Below, one piece after another: positions 8,763 through 17,436 of a DNA stretch of 64,000 nt; position 1 is the stretch's first letter, and every line of letters begins with the position of its first letter. Location of the stretch: NCBI RefSeq assembly GCF_000091305.1, contig NC_013929.1, forward strand, positions 8,494,001-8,558,000, written 5' to 3'. This DNA comes from Streptomyces scabiei 87.22. Lineage in GTDB: Bacteria; Actinomycetota; Actinomycetes; Streptomycetales; Streptomycetaceae. Made by a program: the position numbers and the translations under genes. The notes under the pieces are model-generated. The model saw only the letters and a program-made list of their open reading frames with translations, made no database searches and was not told where the DNA came from.

Positions 8763-9542
8763 ATGATCACTAGCCCGTCCACCGGCCCCCGCGCCGCCGC
8801 CCCTGCCATCGCCGCCCGCGCCACTGAGCTCTCCAAGGTCTACGGACAGGGCGACACCAATGTGGTGGCCCTCGATCAGGTCAGTGTCGGCTTCGGGCAG
8901 TCCCAGTTCACCGCGATCATGGGGCCTTCGGGGTCCGGGAAGTCCACGCTGATGCACTGTGTCGCGGGGCTGGACAGCTTCTCCTCCGGCTCGGTCCGCG
9001 TCGGTGATGTCGAGCTCGGGTCACTGACGGACAGGCAACTCACCAAACTCCGCCGGGACAAGGTCGGCTTCATCTTCCAGGCGTTCAACCTGCTGCCCAC
9101 CCTGACCGCGTTGGAGAACATCACGCTCCCGATGGACATCGCGGGCCGGACACCGGACAAGGAGTGGCTGGACAGCGTCATTCGGATGGTCGGTCTGTCG
9201 GGCCGGCTCAGCCACCGCCCCGCCCAGCTCTCCGGCGGCCAGCAGCAGCGCGTCGCCGTCGCCCGTGCGCTCGCCTCCAAGCCGGACATCATCTTTGGGG
9301 ATGAGCCGACCGGCAACCTGGACTCACGCTCGGGCGGCGAGGTCCTCGGCTTCCTGCGTGACTCGGTACGGGAGCTGGGCCAGACCGTCGTCATGGTCAC
9401 CCATGATCCGGTCGCCGCTTCCTACGCGGACCGGGTCGTTTTCCTCGCCGACGGCCGGATCGTCGACGAGATGTACGAGCCCACCGCGGACGGGGTCCTC
9501 GACCTCATGAAGTCGTTCGAGACCCCGTTCCGTACGAGCTGA
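8763..9542 (+). CDS. ABC transporter ATPase, MacB/LolD type
   Basis: The ATG at 8763 has GGAG eight bases upstream and gives 259 residues. Walker A (GPSGSGKSTLMH, about residues 58-69), the signature LSGGQQQRVAVARAL and Walker B with IFGDEPTGNLDSRSG, followed by the H-loop VTHD, are all intact. The TGNLDSRSG form is typical of the LolD/MacB/FtsE-like ATPases that pair with an FtsX-type permease. That permease follows after 80 bp. The pair probably extrudes a lipid, peptide or drug, or performs mechanotransmission at the membrane. The substrate is unknown. Confidence 0.93.
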   Translation: MITSPSTGPRAAAPAIAARATELSKVYGQGDTNVVALDQVSVGFGQSQFTAIMGPSGSGKSTLMHCVAGLDSFSSGSVRVGDVELGSLTDRQLTKLRRDKVGFIFQAFNLLPTLTALENITLPMDIAGRTPDKEWLDSVIRMVGLSGRLSHRPAQLSGGQQQRVAVARALASKPDIIFGDEPTGNLDSRSGGEVLGFLRDSVRELGQTVVMVTHDPVAASYADRVVFLADGRIVDEMYEPTADGVLDLMKSFETPFRTS

Positions 9543-9622
9543 GCGGCCCGCAGCAGAGCCGACCAACCGGTACGCACCCCCTCCGTCCTCAGCTCCCCTC
9601 ACTTCACCGGGATCACACCACC

Positions 9623-12133
9623 ATGTTCCGCACAGCGCTGCGCAACGTCCTCGCGCACAAGGCCAGACTGCTGATGACCGTGCTCGCCGTCATGCTCGGC
9701 GTCGCGTTCGTCTCCGGCACTCTGATCTTCACCGACACCTACACGAACTCCTCCAGCAGCCAGAAAGCCAAGAGTTTCGCCCACGTGGACGTCCAGGTCG
9801 ACCCGGACCCCAACCACTACTCCGATTCCCCCGGCATCAGTCGGAAGACGCTCGAAGAGGTCGCCCGTGTGGACGGGGTCGCCGAAGCCGCCGGGCGGGT
9901 CGACGGACTCGCCTACGTCTCCGACAGAGACGGCGGACTCATCGGCGGCGCGTTCAACTCGGGCGCCAACTACGCGCCGGGCAAGAACGGCAAGGACCCG
10001 CTCTACGCGTTCACCGAGGGTGGCGGTCCCACAGAGGCCATGCAGATCGCGCTCGACAAGGACAGCGCCGACAAGGGTGGCTACCATGTCGGCGACACCG
10101 TGCCTGTCGCTCTGACGGGTCCGGCCAAGAAGTACAAGCTCTCCGGCATCTTCACCACCGAGGACCAGCTGGTGGCAGGAGGCGGCAGCCTGGTGCTGTT
10201 CGACACACCGTCCGCACAGCGGCTCTACCTCCAGCCGGGCTTCTTCGAGAACGTCACCGTCACCGCCGCCCCCGGCGTTTCGAGCACCAAGCTCGCCGCC
10301 GCCATCGGCAAGGTACTTCCGGACTCCGCGAAGGCCGAGACCGGTCAACAACTCGCCGACGCCGAGGCAAAATTGGCGGAGGGAGACGCCTCGCTGCTCA
10401 GTGGGATACTGCTTGCCTTCGCCGGTGTCGCGCTCTTCGTCAGCGTCTTCTTGATCGCCAATACCTTCACCATGCTGGCTGCCCAGCGCACCCGGGAACT
10501 CGCTCTGCTGCGTGCGGTCGGCGCCTCCCGCAGGCAGGTCACCCGTTCCGTGCTGATCGAGGCGATGGTGGTCGGCGCGGCCGGTGCGGTCGCTGGGCTC
10601 GGGCTCGGTGCCGTCATGGCCGCCATAGCACAGTCAGTGGTCGATTTCGGCGGAGGGAAGCTCCCGGACGGGCCGCTGATCGTCACGTCGACGACTGTCC
10701 TGGTCTCAGCATTCGTCGGTGTGCTGGTCACCATGGTGGCCGCCTGGCTGCCGGCCCGTCGCGCAGCGAAGATCCCGCCGGTCGCGGCGATCAGCAGCGC
10801 ACACCTGCCCTCCACCATCAGGTCCCTGATCCTGCGGAACGTGTTCGGCGGCATCCTCACGCTGCTCGGCGCGGCGGTCGTCGTCGCGGGCGCCGGGACC
10901 GGCGGCTCGCGCGGCGCGATGATCGTCGGGTTCGGTGCCTTCCTCGCGGTGATCGGTGTCCTCGTGCTGATCCCGTTGCTGTCCCGGCCGGTGATCGCGC
11001 TCGTACGGCCGCTGCTGCGGCGGGGCTTCGGTGTCTCCGGCACGCTCGCGGGCCAGAACGCCGTACGCAACCCGCGCCGTACCGGCGCCACCGCCTCCGC
11101 ACTGGCCATCGGCCTCACACTGGTCAGTGCTCTGACCGTGCTCGGCGTCACTGTCGGTCAGTCCATGGACAGGATGACCACGGACATCGTCAAGGCCGAC
11201 TATATGATCACGACCACTGCTGTGGACCTGGACACCTCGGCGGTCGCCGCCGTGCGCAAGCTCCCCGGCGTCAGGGCCGTGTCGCCAGAGCAGCAGTCGT
11301 GGATGCAGATCGACGGCATCCAGGAGGATGTAACAGCCATCGCCCCGGCGGAGTTCGACAAGGCACTCGACCTTCCGGTGGTCTCCGGCTCACAGGGCAC
11401 GCTCGCCAAGGGGCAGATCGCCGTTGCCGAGGACGAAGCGCGATCCCACGGTTGGAAGGTGGGGGACACCCTGCCAGCGGTGTACGGGGACTCCGGCAAG
11501 AAGCGCAGGGTGACCGTCGGGGCTATCTTCGAGTCCAACGAGGTCGTCTTCCCTGTCGTCGTCTCCGCGGACGTGATCGAATCGACCCTCGCGGCGTCCC
11601 TCTCCAAGATCTACGTCAAGACGGACGGCAGCACGGACAGGAAGGCGCTCGCTGACGCCCTCCCCGGGCGCCCGGGGATCAAGATCGACGACCAGCAGGC
11701 CATCCGCAACGAGTTCAGCGGCACATACGATGCTGCGCTCAACGTCTTGTACGCACTGCTCGCGATCTCCCTGGCCATCGCGGTGCTGGGAGTGGTGAAC
11801 ACCCTCGCGATGTCAGTCTTCGAACGACAGCGCGAGGTCGGCATGCTGCGAGCCGTCGGACTCGACCGGCGAGGCGTGACGCGGATGATCCAGCTGGAGG
11901 CCGTGGTCATCTCCCTCTTCGGCGCGGTCATCGGCATCGGAGTCGGTTCCTTCCTGGGCTGGGCCGTCTGCGAGATCGTAAAGGCGGACATCCCCGGGTA
12001 CGCGCTGGTGCTGCCGTGGGGCCGGTTCGCGCTCTTCCTGCTGCTGGCAGCGCTCGTCGGACTCCTGGCCGCCATGTGGCCGGCCCGCAACGCGTCCCGA
12101 CTGAACATGCTCATGGCCATCAAGACCGACTAG
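9623..12133 (+). CDS. FtsX-like ABC permease with two permease domains
   Basis: This 836-residue protein starts MFRTALRNVLAHKARLLMTVLAVMLG, the usual entry into an FtsX-type permease with its first membrane helix. It has an extracytoplasmic domain, a helix triplet around residues 250-390, a second extracytoplasmic domain, and a last helix triplet that includes EREVGMLRAVG-like wording (FERQREVGMLRAVGLDRRGV), the conserved coupling motif. It partners with the ATPase at 8763-9542 in one transcription unit. The ribosome-binding site is weak. A long palindrome at 12147 ends the unit. Confidence 0.92.
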   Translation: MFRTALRNVLAHKARLLMTVLAVMLGVAFVSGTLIFTDTYTNSSSSQKAKSFAHVDVQVDPDPNHYSDSPGISRKTLEEVARVDGVAEAAGRVDGLAYVSDRDGGLIGGAFNSGANYAPGKNGKDPLYAFTEGGGPTEAMQIALDKDSADKGGYHVGDTVPVALTGPAKKYKLSGIFTTEDQLVAGGGSLVLFDTPSAQRLYLQPGFFENVTVTAAPGVSSTKLAAAIGKVLPDSAKAETGQQLADAEAKLAEGDASLLSGILLAFAGVALFVSVFLIANTFTMLAAQRTRELALLRAVGASRRQVTRSVLIEAMVVGAAGAVAGLGLGAVMAAIAQSVVDFGGGKLPDGPLIVTSTTVLVSAFVGVLVTMVAAWLPARRAAKIPPVAAISSAHLPSTIRSLILRNVFGGILTLLGAAVVVAGAGTGGSRGAMIVGFGAFLAVIGVLVLIPLLSRPVIALVRPLLRRGFGVSGTLAGQNAVRNPRRTGATASALAIGLTLVSALTVLGVTVGQSMDRMTTDIVKADYMITTTAVDLDTSAVAAVRKLPGVRAVSPEQQSWMQIDGIQEDVTAIAPAEFDKALDLPVVSGSQGTLAKGQIAVAEDEARSHGWKVGDTLPAVYGDSGKKRRVTVGAIFESNEVVFPVVVSADVIESTLAASLSKIYVKTDGSTDRKALADALPGRPGIKIDDQQAIRNEFSGTYDAALNVLYALLAISLAIAVLGVVNTLAMSVFERQREVGMLRAVGLDRRGVTRMIQLEAVVISLFGAVIGIGVGSFLGWAVCEIVKADIPGYALVLPWGRFALFLLLAALVGLLAAMWPARNASRLNMLMAIKTD

Positions 12134-12146
12134 ACGGAGGGAATCG

Positions 12147-12188
12147 CCGTACGGCCGTAGGCACATCGATGTGCCTACGGCCGTACGG
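12147..12188 (+). terminator. 42-bp perfect palindrome, terminator of the ABC operon
   Basis: Bases 12147-12188 form an uninterrupted perfect palindrome centred on ATCGAT, with outer arms CCGTACGGCCGTAGGCACAT and its complement. It starts 13 bp after the permease stop and is followed by TTGTGT. The position and length fit a strong hairpin terminator. An unbroken palindrome could also be a protein site. Confidence 0.75.
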
Positions 12189-12262
12189 TTGTGTGGCGAG
12201 CACGGGGCCCCCAGGCCCAACAGGTCAGTCTTCGGTGGGTCCACTGACTCCTCCTGCACACA

Positions 12263-12552
12263 TCCTGCGCAGCCCCCGCCTGACGCAGTCGCTCGCCCTG
12301 CCGCCCCTGCACCGCCAGGCGGAAGTCGTCTCACTGGCGGAAGACGCACCCGCACCCGCTGACGGGATCCCGCGATGCACGTAAGCGTATCGACTACATC
12401 CGAGCAGGTCTGCGCGTCGTGCACCGGCTGATCGACGACGGACTGCCCGTCACCGGCTACGTCCACTTTCAAGTGCTGGGACGGCTACCGCCCCAAGCAC
12501 GGGCTCGTGGCGGTCGACCACACCACTCAGGACCGCATCGTCAAGCGCCCGG
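12263..12552 (+). pseudogene. Damaged second copy of the GH1 3' half
   Basis: From 12263 the sequence closely follows the GH1 gene from 3147 onward (RSPRLTQSLALP... against RSRRLTQSLALP...). About 140 bp around the nucleophile motif TEHG is then missing, and the match resumes at GTATCGACTACATCCGAGCA (12386). It loses a further short piece of the NFEW region and stops at VAVDHTTQDRIVKRP, where it runs in frame into the Tn3 transposase remnant. The copy is in direct orientation with the intact gene about 9 kb away. It cannot encode an active enzyme. Confidence 0.85.
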
Positions 12553-13223
12553 CCCGTCCATTCGTCGGATTCGCCTTCGCGCACATGCTCGGCTTCAACC
12601 TGCTGCCCCGGTTGAAGAACGTGGGCTCGGCCCGGCTGTACCGGCCGGTTGCCGGCGAGGACGAGACGTGGCCGCACCTGGCCCCGGTGCTGTCCAGCAA
12701 GACGATCGACTGGGAGCTGATCCGCCAGCAGTACGACCAGATCGTCAAATACACCACCGCGCTCCGCCTGGGCACGGCCGAGGCCGAGCAGGTGCTACGA
12801 CGCTTCACCTGCGGCGGCCCGAAGCACCCGACCTACCGGGCGATCGAGGAGCTCGGCCGCGCTGTGCGGACAGCGTTCGTCTGCGACTACCTGGCCAGCC
12901 CCGAACTACGGCGGGAGATCCACGAGGGCCTGCAAGTGGTGGAGAACTGGAACTCCGCCAACCACGACCTGTTCTACGGCAAGGACGGGGACCTGACCGG
13001 CGCCGACCGCGAGAGCCAGGAGATCTCGATGCTCGCCCTGCACCTGCTGCAGGCTGCCCTTGTCCACGTCAACACCCTGCTGCTGCAGAGGTCCTGGCCG
13101 AGCCGAAGGGGGTCGAGCGCCTCGGCGATGCCGATCGGCGCGCGTTGTCCCCGCTGTTCTGGACTCACGTCAACCCCTACGGCCGGTTCGAGCTGGACAT
13201 GAGCAACCGGCTAGATCTCCAGT
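12553..13223 (+). pseudogene. Tn3-family transposase (TnpA), C-terminal remnant with frameshift
   Basis: FVGFAFAHMLGFNLLPRLKN begins the conserved C-terminal DDE segment of Tn3 transposases. It continues with DWELIRQQYDQIVKY, VVENWNSANHDLFYGKDG and SMLALHLLQAALVHVNTLLL. At about 13088-13092 one base is lost, and the expected ending (VLAEPKGVERLGDADRRALS, then FWTHVNPYGRFELDM) continues in the next frame. About three quarters of the protein is absent. Its partner recombinase is probably the equally broken gene at 17437. Confidence 0.88.
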
Positions 13224-13542
13224 CGGCTGTAGTCGTCCCGGGCCAGCGAGCGGACGAACCGCAGTCGGCGCCCGCCGGGGAGAGCGCCGCGCAGCGGTAG
13301 CGCCAGCGATTCCGGGTCGAAGCCGTCGGCTGCGGCTTCGACCCAGAATCCCGTGGTCACGGCCGGGCGGTGGGGAGAGCCGGGCCGACGCCGGGAACCG
13401 CTCGGAGCGGGGACGGCCGCTCATCGATCAGGCGGTGTCGATGAGCCGGCGAAGTCTCTCCCGCCCGTTCGGTCTCGGGCGCGCGCCCGCTGCCTCGGAT
13501 GTCGGCTTCGCCGGGCCGGCTCGGCGAGGCTGCTGCGGCGTG
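13224..13542 (-). other. Spacer with a possible short minus-strand frame
   Basis: A minus-strand frame from GTG 13360 to TAG 13211 would encode 49 residues, beginning VTTGFWVEAAADGFDPES and ending ARDDYSRLEI. Codon use is gene-like, but I do not recognise it and it has no clear ribosome-binding site. It could be the 3' end of a gene cut by the Tn3 element. Nothing else is supported here. Confidence 0.25.
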
Positions 13543-14133
13543 TCAGCGGGACTCCTGTGCGCTGAGCAGCGTGAGGGCGTTGCGGATGCCCTCTTCGAGG
13601 AGTTCGTCGGAGAGTCGCGGGTCAGACAGGGCGCGGGAGAGCTGCAGTGTCCCGACCATCATGGCGTAGACGCTGAGGGTCTTCGTGTGCGCCGAGCGCG
13701 GATCGGCGGGCGCCAGGCGGGCGGCGATGCCGTCGATGACGGCGAGCACCCCGTCGGTGTACGCCTGCTTGGTCTCCTGCGGGCAGCGCCCGATCTCATC
13801 GAGGAGTGCGGCGGAGGGGCAGCCGTCGTCGGGGCTGTCGCGGTGCTGGGGCGACAGATACCACCGCACGATCTGCTCGAGTCCTGCGATGCCGGGGGCC
13901 GCCTGGTCGATGACGTTGGCGTACTGCGTGCGCAGCTGGTCCGCGACCGAGGCGGCCACGAGGTCGTCCTTGGACGCGAAGTGGGCGTAGAAGGCACCGT
14001 TGGTCAGTCCGGCGTCCGCCATCAGCGTCGAGATGCCCGAGCCATCGATACCGTCCTGCTTGAACCGGCGGCCGGCGGTCTCGATGATCCGCTGCCTGGT
14101 CGCCTGCTTGTGCTCTTTCCCGTAACGAGTCAC
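13543..14133 (-). CDS. TetR-family regulator of the adjacent reductase/hydrolase/SDR operon
   Basis: From GTG 14133 (GGAG seven bases upstream) the protein has 196 residues. The N-terminus is a TetR helix-turn-helix (TRQRIIETAGRRFKQDG..., then LTNGAFYAHFASKDDLV at about residues 43-59). The C-terminal all-helical domain is the ligand sensor. It is the last gene of a minus-strand set with a quinone reductase, an alpha/beta hydrolase and an SDR. Such sets usually respond to electrophiles or quinones, which makes the TetR the likely local repressor. The 137-bp gap to the gene before it allows its own promoter. Confidence 0.88.
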   Translation of the reverse strand: MTRYGKEHKQATRQRIIETAGRRFKQDGIDGSGISTLMADAGLTNGAFYAHFASKDDLVAASVADQLRTQYANVIDQAAPGIAGLEQIVRWYLSPQHRDSPDDGCPSAALLDEIGRCPQETKQAYTDGVLAVIDGIAARLAPADPRSAHTKTLSVYAMMVGTLQLSRALSDPRLSDELLEEGIRNALTLLSAQESR

Positions 14134-14270
14134 GCGCTCGCTCCTTCGTGCGCCGGAAGGGTCGCCCGCTTTCCGCCGGCCTCGCCATCATATTGGATTA
14201 CGAACGCACTCTAATGGTGTGCGGGCGGCGTCTTGGAGCACCGCCACGCCTTCTGCGCGGCCGGCCTGGT

Positions 14271-15284
14271 TCAGTCGTCGCCGGGCGTCATCGAGATCAC
14301 GACCTTTCCGGCCGTGGTACGCCCCTGCTCGACGTACGCCATCGCCTCGAGCGTCCGGTCGAAGGGGAACGTCCGGTCGATGACCGGGCGGAGCCGTCCG
14401 CTGTCGTACAGGGCGCCGAGTTCACGGAGCTGGGCGCCGCTGGCCTGCATGAAGAAGAACTCATAGCGCACACCCAGGGCCTTGGCCTGCTTGCGCACCT
14501 TGCGGCTGAGCGCGTTCATGGCCACGCCCATGAACGAGGGCGCGCCGAGTTGCCTGGCGAACCCGGAGTCCGGCGGGCCGGCGACACCGATGGCCAGGCC
14601 GCCCGGCTTCAGCACAGTCAGCGACTTCTCGAGGTTCGCCCCGCCAAGGGAGTCCAGCACCAGGTCGTAGCCGGACAGCACCTGCGAGAAGTCCTCCTTC
14701 GTGTAGTCGACGACGGTGTCGGCGCCGAGGCTCCTGACCATCTCCTCGGCGCGGGAGTTCGTGGTCGTGGCCACCGTGGCACCGAAGTGCTTGGCGAGCT
14801 GGATGGCCGTCGATCCGAGGCCACCGGCACCGGCGTGGACGAGCACTTTCTGGCCCGGCACCACGTGGGCGCGCTCCACGAGGATCTGCCAGGCGGCCAG
14901 GGCCACCAGCGGCACCGCGGCCGCCTCGCGGAGCGTGAGTGACGCCGGCTTGGGCGCGACGTCGTCCTGGTCGACCGCAATGAACTCGGCAAAGCCTCCG
15001 ACCCGCAGGTCGCGGGGACGTGCGTAGACCTCGTCGCCGACCGTCAAGCCGCGCACGGTCGGCCCGACCTGCGTCACGATCCCGGCGACGTCATGGCCGA
15101 GCACGAACGGAAGCTCGTACTTCAGGAGTCGTTTGAACTCCCCGTTGCGGACCATCTTGTCCAGCGGGTTGATGCTGGCAGCGCTCACCTGGACCAGGAC
15201 GTCGCCGGCCCCGACGGTGGGCTCGGGAACATCAGCGGCGCGCAGGCCGCCCTTGCCGTACTTCTCGACGACGAACGCCTTCAT
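14271..15284 (-). CDS. NADP-dependent zinc-free MDR oxidoreductase (quinone reductase-like)
   Basis: ATG 15284 is preceded by AAGGGA and yields 337 residues starting MKAFVVEKYGKGG. GroES-like N-terminal part with SAASINPLDKMVRNG and LGHDVAGIV, then the Rossmann motif HAGAGGLGSTAIQLAKHFGA. The Cys ligands of catalytic-zinc alcohol dehydrogenases are absent, so this is a zinc-independent medium-chain reductase of the quinone oxidoreductase or enone reductase type. It uses NADPH to reduce quinones or alpha,beta-unsaturated carbonyls in the cytoplasm. It is third in the operon 17162-13543. Confidence 0.9.
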   Translation of the reverse strand: MKAFVVEKYGKGGLRAADVPEPTVGAGDVLVQVSAASINPLDKMVRNGEFKRLLKYELPFVLGHDVAGIVTQVGPTVRGLTVGDEVYARPRDLRVGGFAEFIAVDQDDVAPKPASLTLREAAAVPLVALAAWQILVERAHVVPGQKVLVHAGAGGLGSTAIQLAKHFGATVATTTNSRAEEMVRSLGADTVVDYTKEDFSQVLSGYDLVLDSLGGANLEKSLTVLKPGGLAIGVAGPPDSGFARQLGAPSFMGVAMNALSRKVRKQAKALGVRYEFFFMQASGAQLRELGALYDSGRLRPVIDRTFPFDRTLEAMAYVEQGRTTAGKVVISMTPGDD

Positions 15285-15358
15285 GTCAGCCGTCCCTTCG
15301 CGTGATCTTCTCGGTTGTCTTCTCGGCGGACGATGCGCATGTCCGGGCAGCTTCCACC

Positions 15359-16270
15359 TCAGCGGCCGAGGTGCCGTCGAAGCCACTGGCCCATCTGCTC
15401 GATCGCCCGGTCCACCTCGGGCACGCGTCCCGCGCCCAGGATGAACGAGTGCTGGCCCTCCGGCAGCGGGCGGACCTCAGAGACGATCTTGAAGTCGGTC
15501 AGTCGGCGGCCGAAATCGGCGCCATCGCCGGCAAGCGTTTCGTGCTCGCCGTAGTGGAGGGCCGTGGGCGGCAGGCCGGTCAGGTCGGCGTTCACGATGC
15601 TGATGGCGGGGTCGGTGAAGTCCACGCCGGGGTCCTGCAGCCAAGCCGCTCGGAACAGCTCGAGGATGCCCCGGCTGAGCATCCTGTCGAGTTCCTCGTT
15701 CTCGTCCACCTTCGGGTTACTGATGGTGAGGTCGGTCCAGGGCGAGATGCTGACGACCGCGCCGGGGACTGCCTCGCCCTTGGCGAGCAGGCGCAGCGGC
15801 AGCGCGATCGCGAGGGTGCCTCCGATGGAGTGGCCGGTGCTGCCGATGTTCCGCGGCGCGTAGCCCTGAGCGAGCAGCCACCGGTAGGCGGTCTCGGCGT
15901 CGTCGATCTGCGCCGGGTGGGGATGCTCGGGCGCCAGGCGGAAGCCCACGACGAGTGAGCGGATTCCGGCCGCCTTGGCGATGTGGCCGGCGGCCTTGCG
16001 GTCCGATGCGATCGAGGCGGCGACCGATCCGCCGAAATGGAAGTGAAGCAGCGCCTTGTCGGGGTCGGCGCCCTCGGGGATGACCCACAGGGCGGGGACG
16101 CCGTCCGCGTCCACGTCGGCGTAGGTGACGCCTTCCGGCTCGGTCGATGCCGAAGCATGTGTGTCGACGATGTCGCGGACGACGGCCAGATCGAGTCCCG
16201 GCGTCGACGCCTTCGCACGCACGCTGTCGAGGAACTGCGCGAACTGCTGCGCTTCCGTGCTCATTCCCAT
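15359..16270 (-). CDS. Alpha/beta hydrolase, HSL/acetyl-esterase type, with altered oxyanion motif
   Basis: ATG 16270 follows AAGGAG; the product has 303 residues. The nucleophile elbow GHSIGG puts Ser at about 148; YGEHETLAGDG supplies the acid region near 242-249 and EGQHSF the His at about 274. The hormone-sensitive-lipase family normally has HGGG as oxyanion hole; here the site reads HFHFGGS (about residues 76-82), an unusual change. It likely hydrolyses short-chain esters or lactones in the cytoplasm. Neighbours are an SDR upstream and an MDR reductase downstream. Confidence 0.85.
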   Translation of the reverse strand: MGMSTEAQQFAQFLDSVRAKASTPGLDLAVVRDIVDTHASASTEPEGVTYADVDADGVPALWVIPEGADPDKALLHFHFGGSVAASIASDRKAAGHIAKAAGIRSLVVGFRLAPEHPHPAQIDDAETAYRWLLAQGYAPRNIGSTGHSIGGTLAIALPLRLLAKGEAVPGAVVSISPWTDLTISNPKVDENEELDRMLSRGILELFRAAWLQDPGVDFTDPAISIVNADLTGLPPTALHYGEHETLAGDGADFGRRLTDFKIVSEVRPLPEGQHSFILGAGRVPEVDRAIEQMGQWLRRHLGR

Positions 16271-16346
16271 GGTGATGCTCCTTGTCAGGTCAGAGCTGAA
16301 CGCGCCTCTCGCGCGCGCTGCGGGTCGATGGGCCGGGTGCGACGTT

Positions 16347-17162
16347 TCAGCCGGGCATCCGGTTGAACCTGCGGATCTGCTTGTCGAACATCCCGGCGGG
16401 GACGAGGCGTCGCGCGGTGGTGATGCGTGAGGCGAGCGGTCCGGCGGTGTAGCGCAGCTTCGGCTTCGAGGCGGTGGCTGCCGTGACGATCTCCTTGGCG
16501 ACGACGGCGGGGTCGTCGCCGGTCTTCATCGCCGCGGCGACCACTTCGTCGAAGACACGCCGCCGCTCCGCGTACAGCGGCAGCGGGGTGTCGGGCTGCG
16601 CGGCATTGGCATCGAAGGCGGTCCGGGTGTAGCCGGGCTCGACGAGCAGGACGCGGACGCCGTGCTCGCGGACCTCGTGATCCAGGGACTCGGAGTAGCC
16701 CTCGACGGCGTGCTTCGCGGCGGCGTAGAGGGCCATGTAGGGCTGCGGGATGACGCCGAGGACGGACGAGACGTTGACGATACGTCCACGGCCCTGGGTG
16801 CGCATGTGCGGCAGAACGGCCTTCGCCATGCGGACATGACCGAAGAAGTTGAGGTTGAAGAGGCGCTGGGCCTGGGCGACGGAGCTCTCCTCGGCGGCGC
16901 CGGCCGAGCCCAGACCGGCGTTGTTGACCAGGACGTCGATCCGTCCGAACCGTTCGATCACTTCCCGGACCGCGGCGGTGACGGATTCGTCGCTGGTCAC
17001 GTCGAGGTCGAGGAAGGCCACACCGGCGGGCGGGGTGAGCCCCGAGGTGTTCCGTCCGGTTCCGATCACCTCGAACCCGGCTGTGACGAAGGCCCGAGCG
17101 GTTGCGTTACCGATCCCCGATGACGCCCCCGTCACGAGTGCTACCGGCCGTTGTGTCGCCAT
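16347..17162 (-). CDS. Short-chain dehydrogenase/reductase (SDR)
   Basis: ATG 17162 has AAGGAG seven bases upstream and gives 271 residues. TGASSGIGNATARAF is the classical cofactor motif, NNAGLGS the structural motif, and the catalytic set is Ser in NVSSVLG with YAAAKHAVEG (Y-x-x-x-K). It is the first gene of the minus-strand operon with the esterase, MDR reductase and TetR. The substrate is an alcohol or ketone that I cannot name. Confidence 0.92.
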   Translation of the reverse strand: MATQRPVALVTGASSGIGNATARAFVTAGFEVIGTGRNTSGLTPPAGVAFLDLDVTSDESVTAAVREVIERFGRIDVLVNNAGLGSAGAAEESSVAQAQRLFNLNFFGHVRMAKAVLPHMRTQGRGRIVNVSSVLGVIPQPYMALYAAAKHAVEGYSESLDHEVREHGVRVLLVEPGYTRTAFDANAAQPDTPLPLYAERRRVFDEVVAAAMKTGDDPAVVAKEIVTAATASKPKLRYTAGPLASRITTARRLVPAGMFDKQIRRFNRMPG

Positions 17163-17436
17163 GACGGACTCCTTACACATTGAATTTCGATCGTATGGCT
17201 TACTGTCGTAATGTTATTGCGGGGCGGAGTGGATGGCAAGGCCGCTCCGAAGGCGCCGGCATCTCCGGCCTGCCCGTCTCATCCAGAGCTCTCTCATGAA
17301 CAGTCCTTTGCGCGAGCAAGATCAATCGCGGGCCGCCGGACCCCCGCCGATCCCGGGTTCGTTCGCAGAACCCGTTCTCACTAAGAAGCAGGACGGGCCT
17401 CCTTCTGAGACTTGCATTGTGCGAAGATCCGGGCCC
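17163..17436. promoter_or_regulatory. Divergent control region with dyads (SDR promoter; possible res site)
   Basis: This 274-bp gap separates the SDR operon from the serine recombinase remnant. CGGGTTC at 17354-17360 is repeated inverted at 17368-17374, and the next stretch contains TCTCACTAAGAAG with an approximate inverse CTTCTGAGA. Tn3 resolvases act at dyad-rich res sites just upstream of their gene, so this may be a fossil res. Near 17185-17215 the sequence becomes AT-rich, fitting the SDR promoter. Confidence 0.4.
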
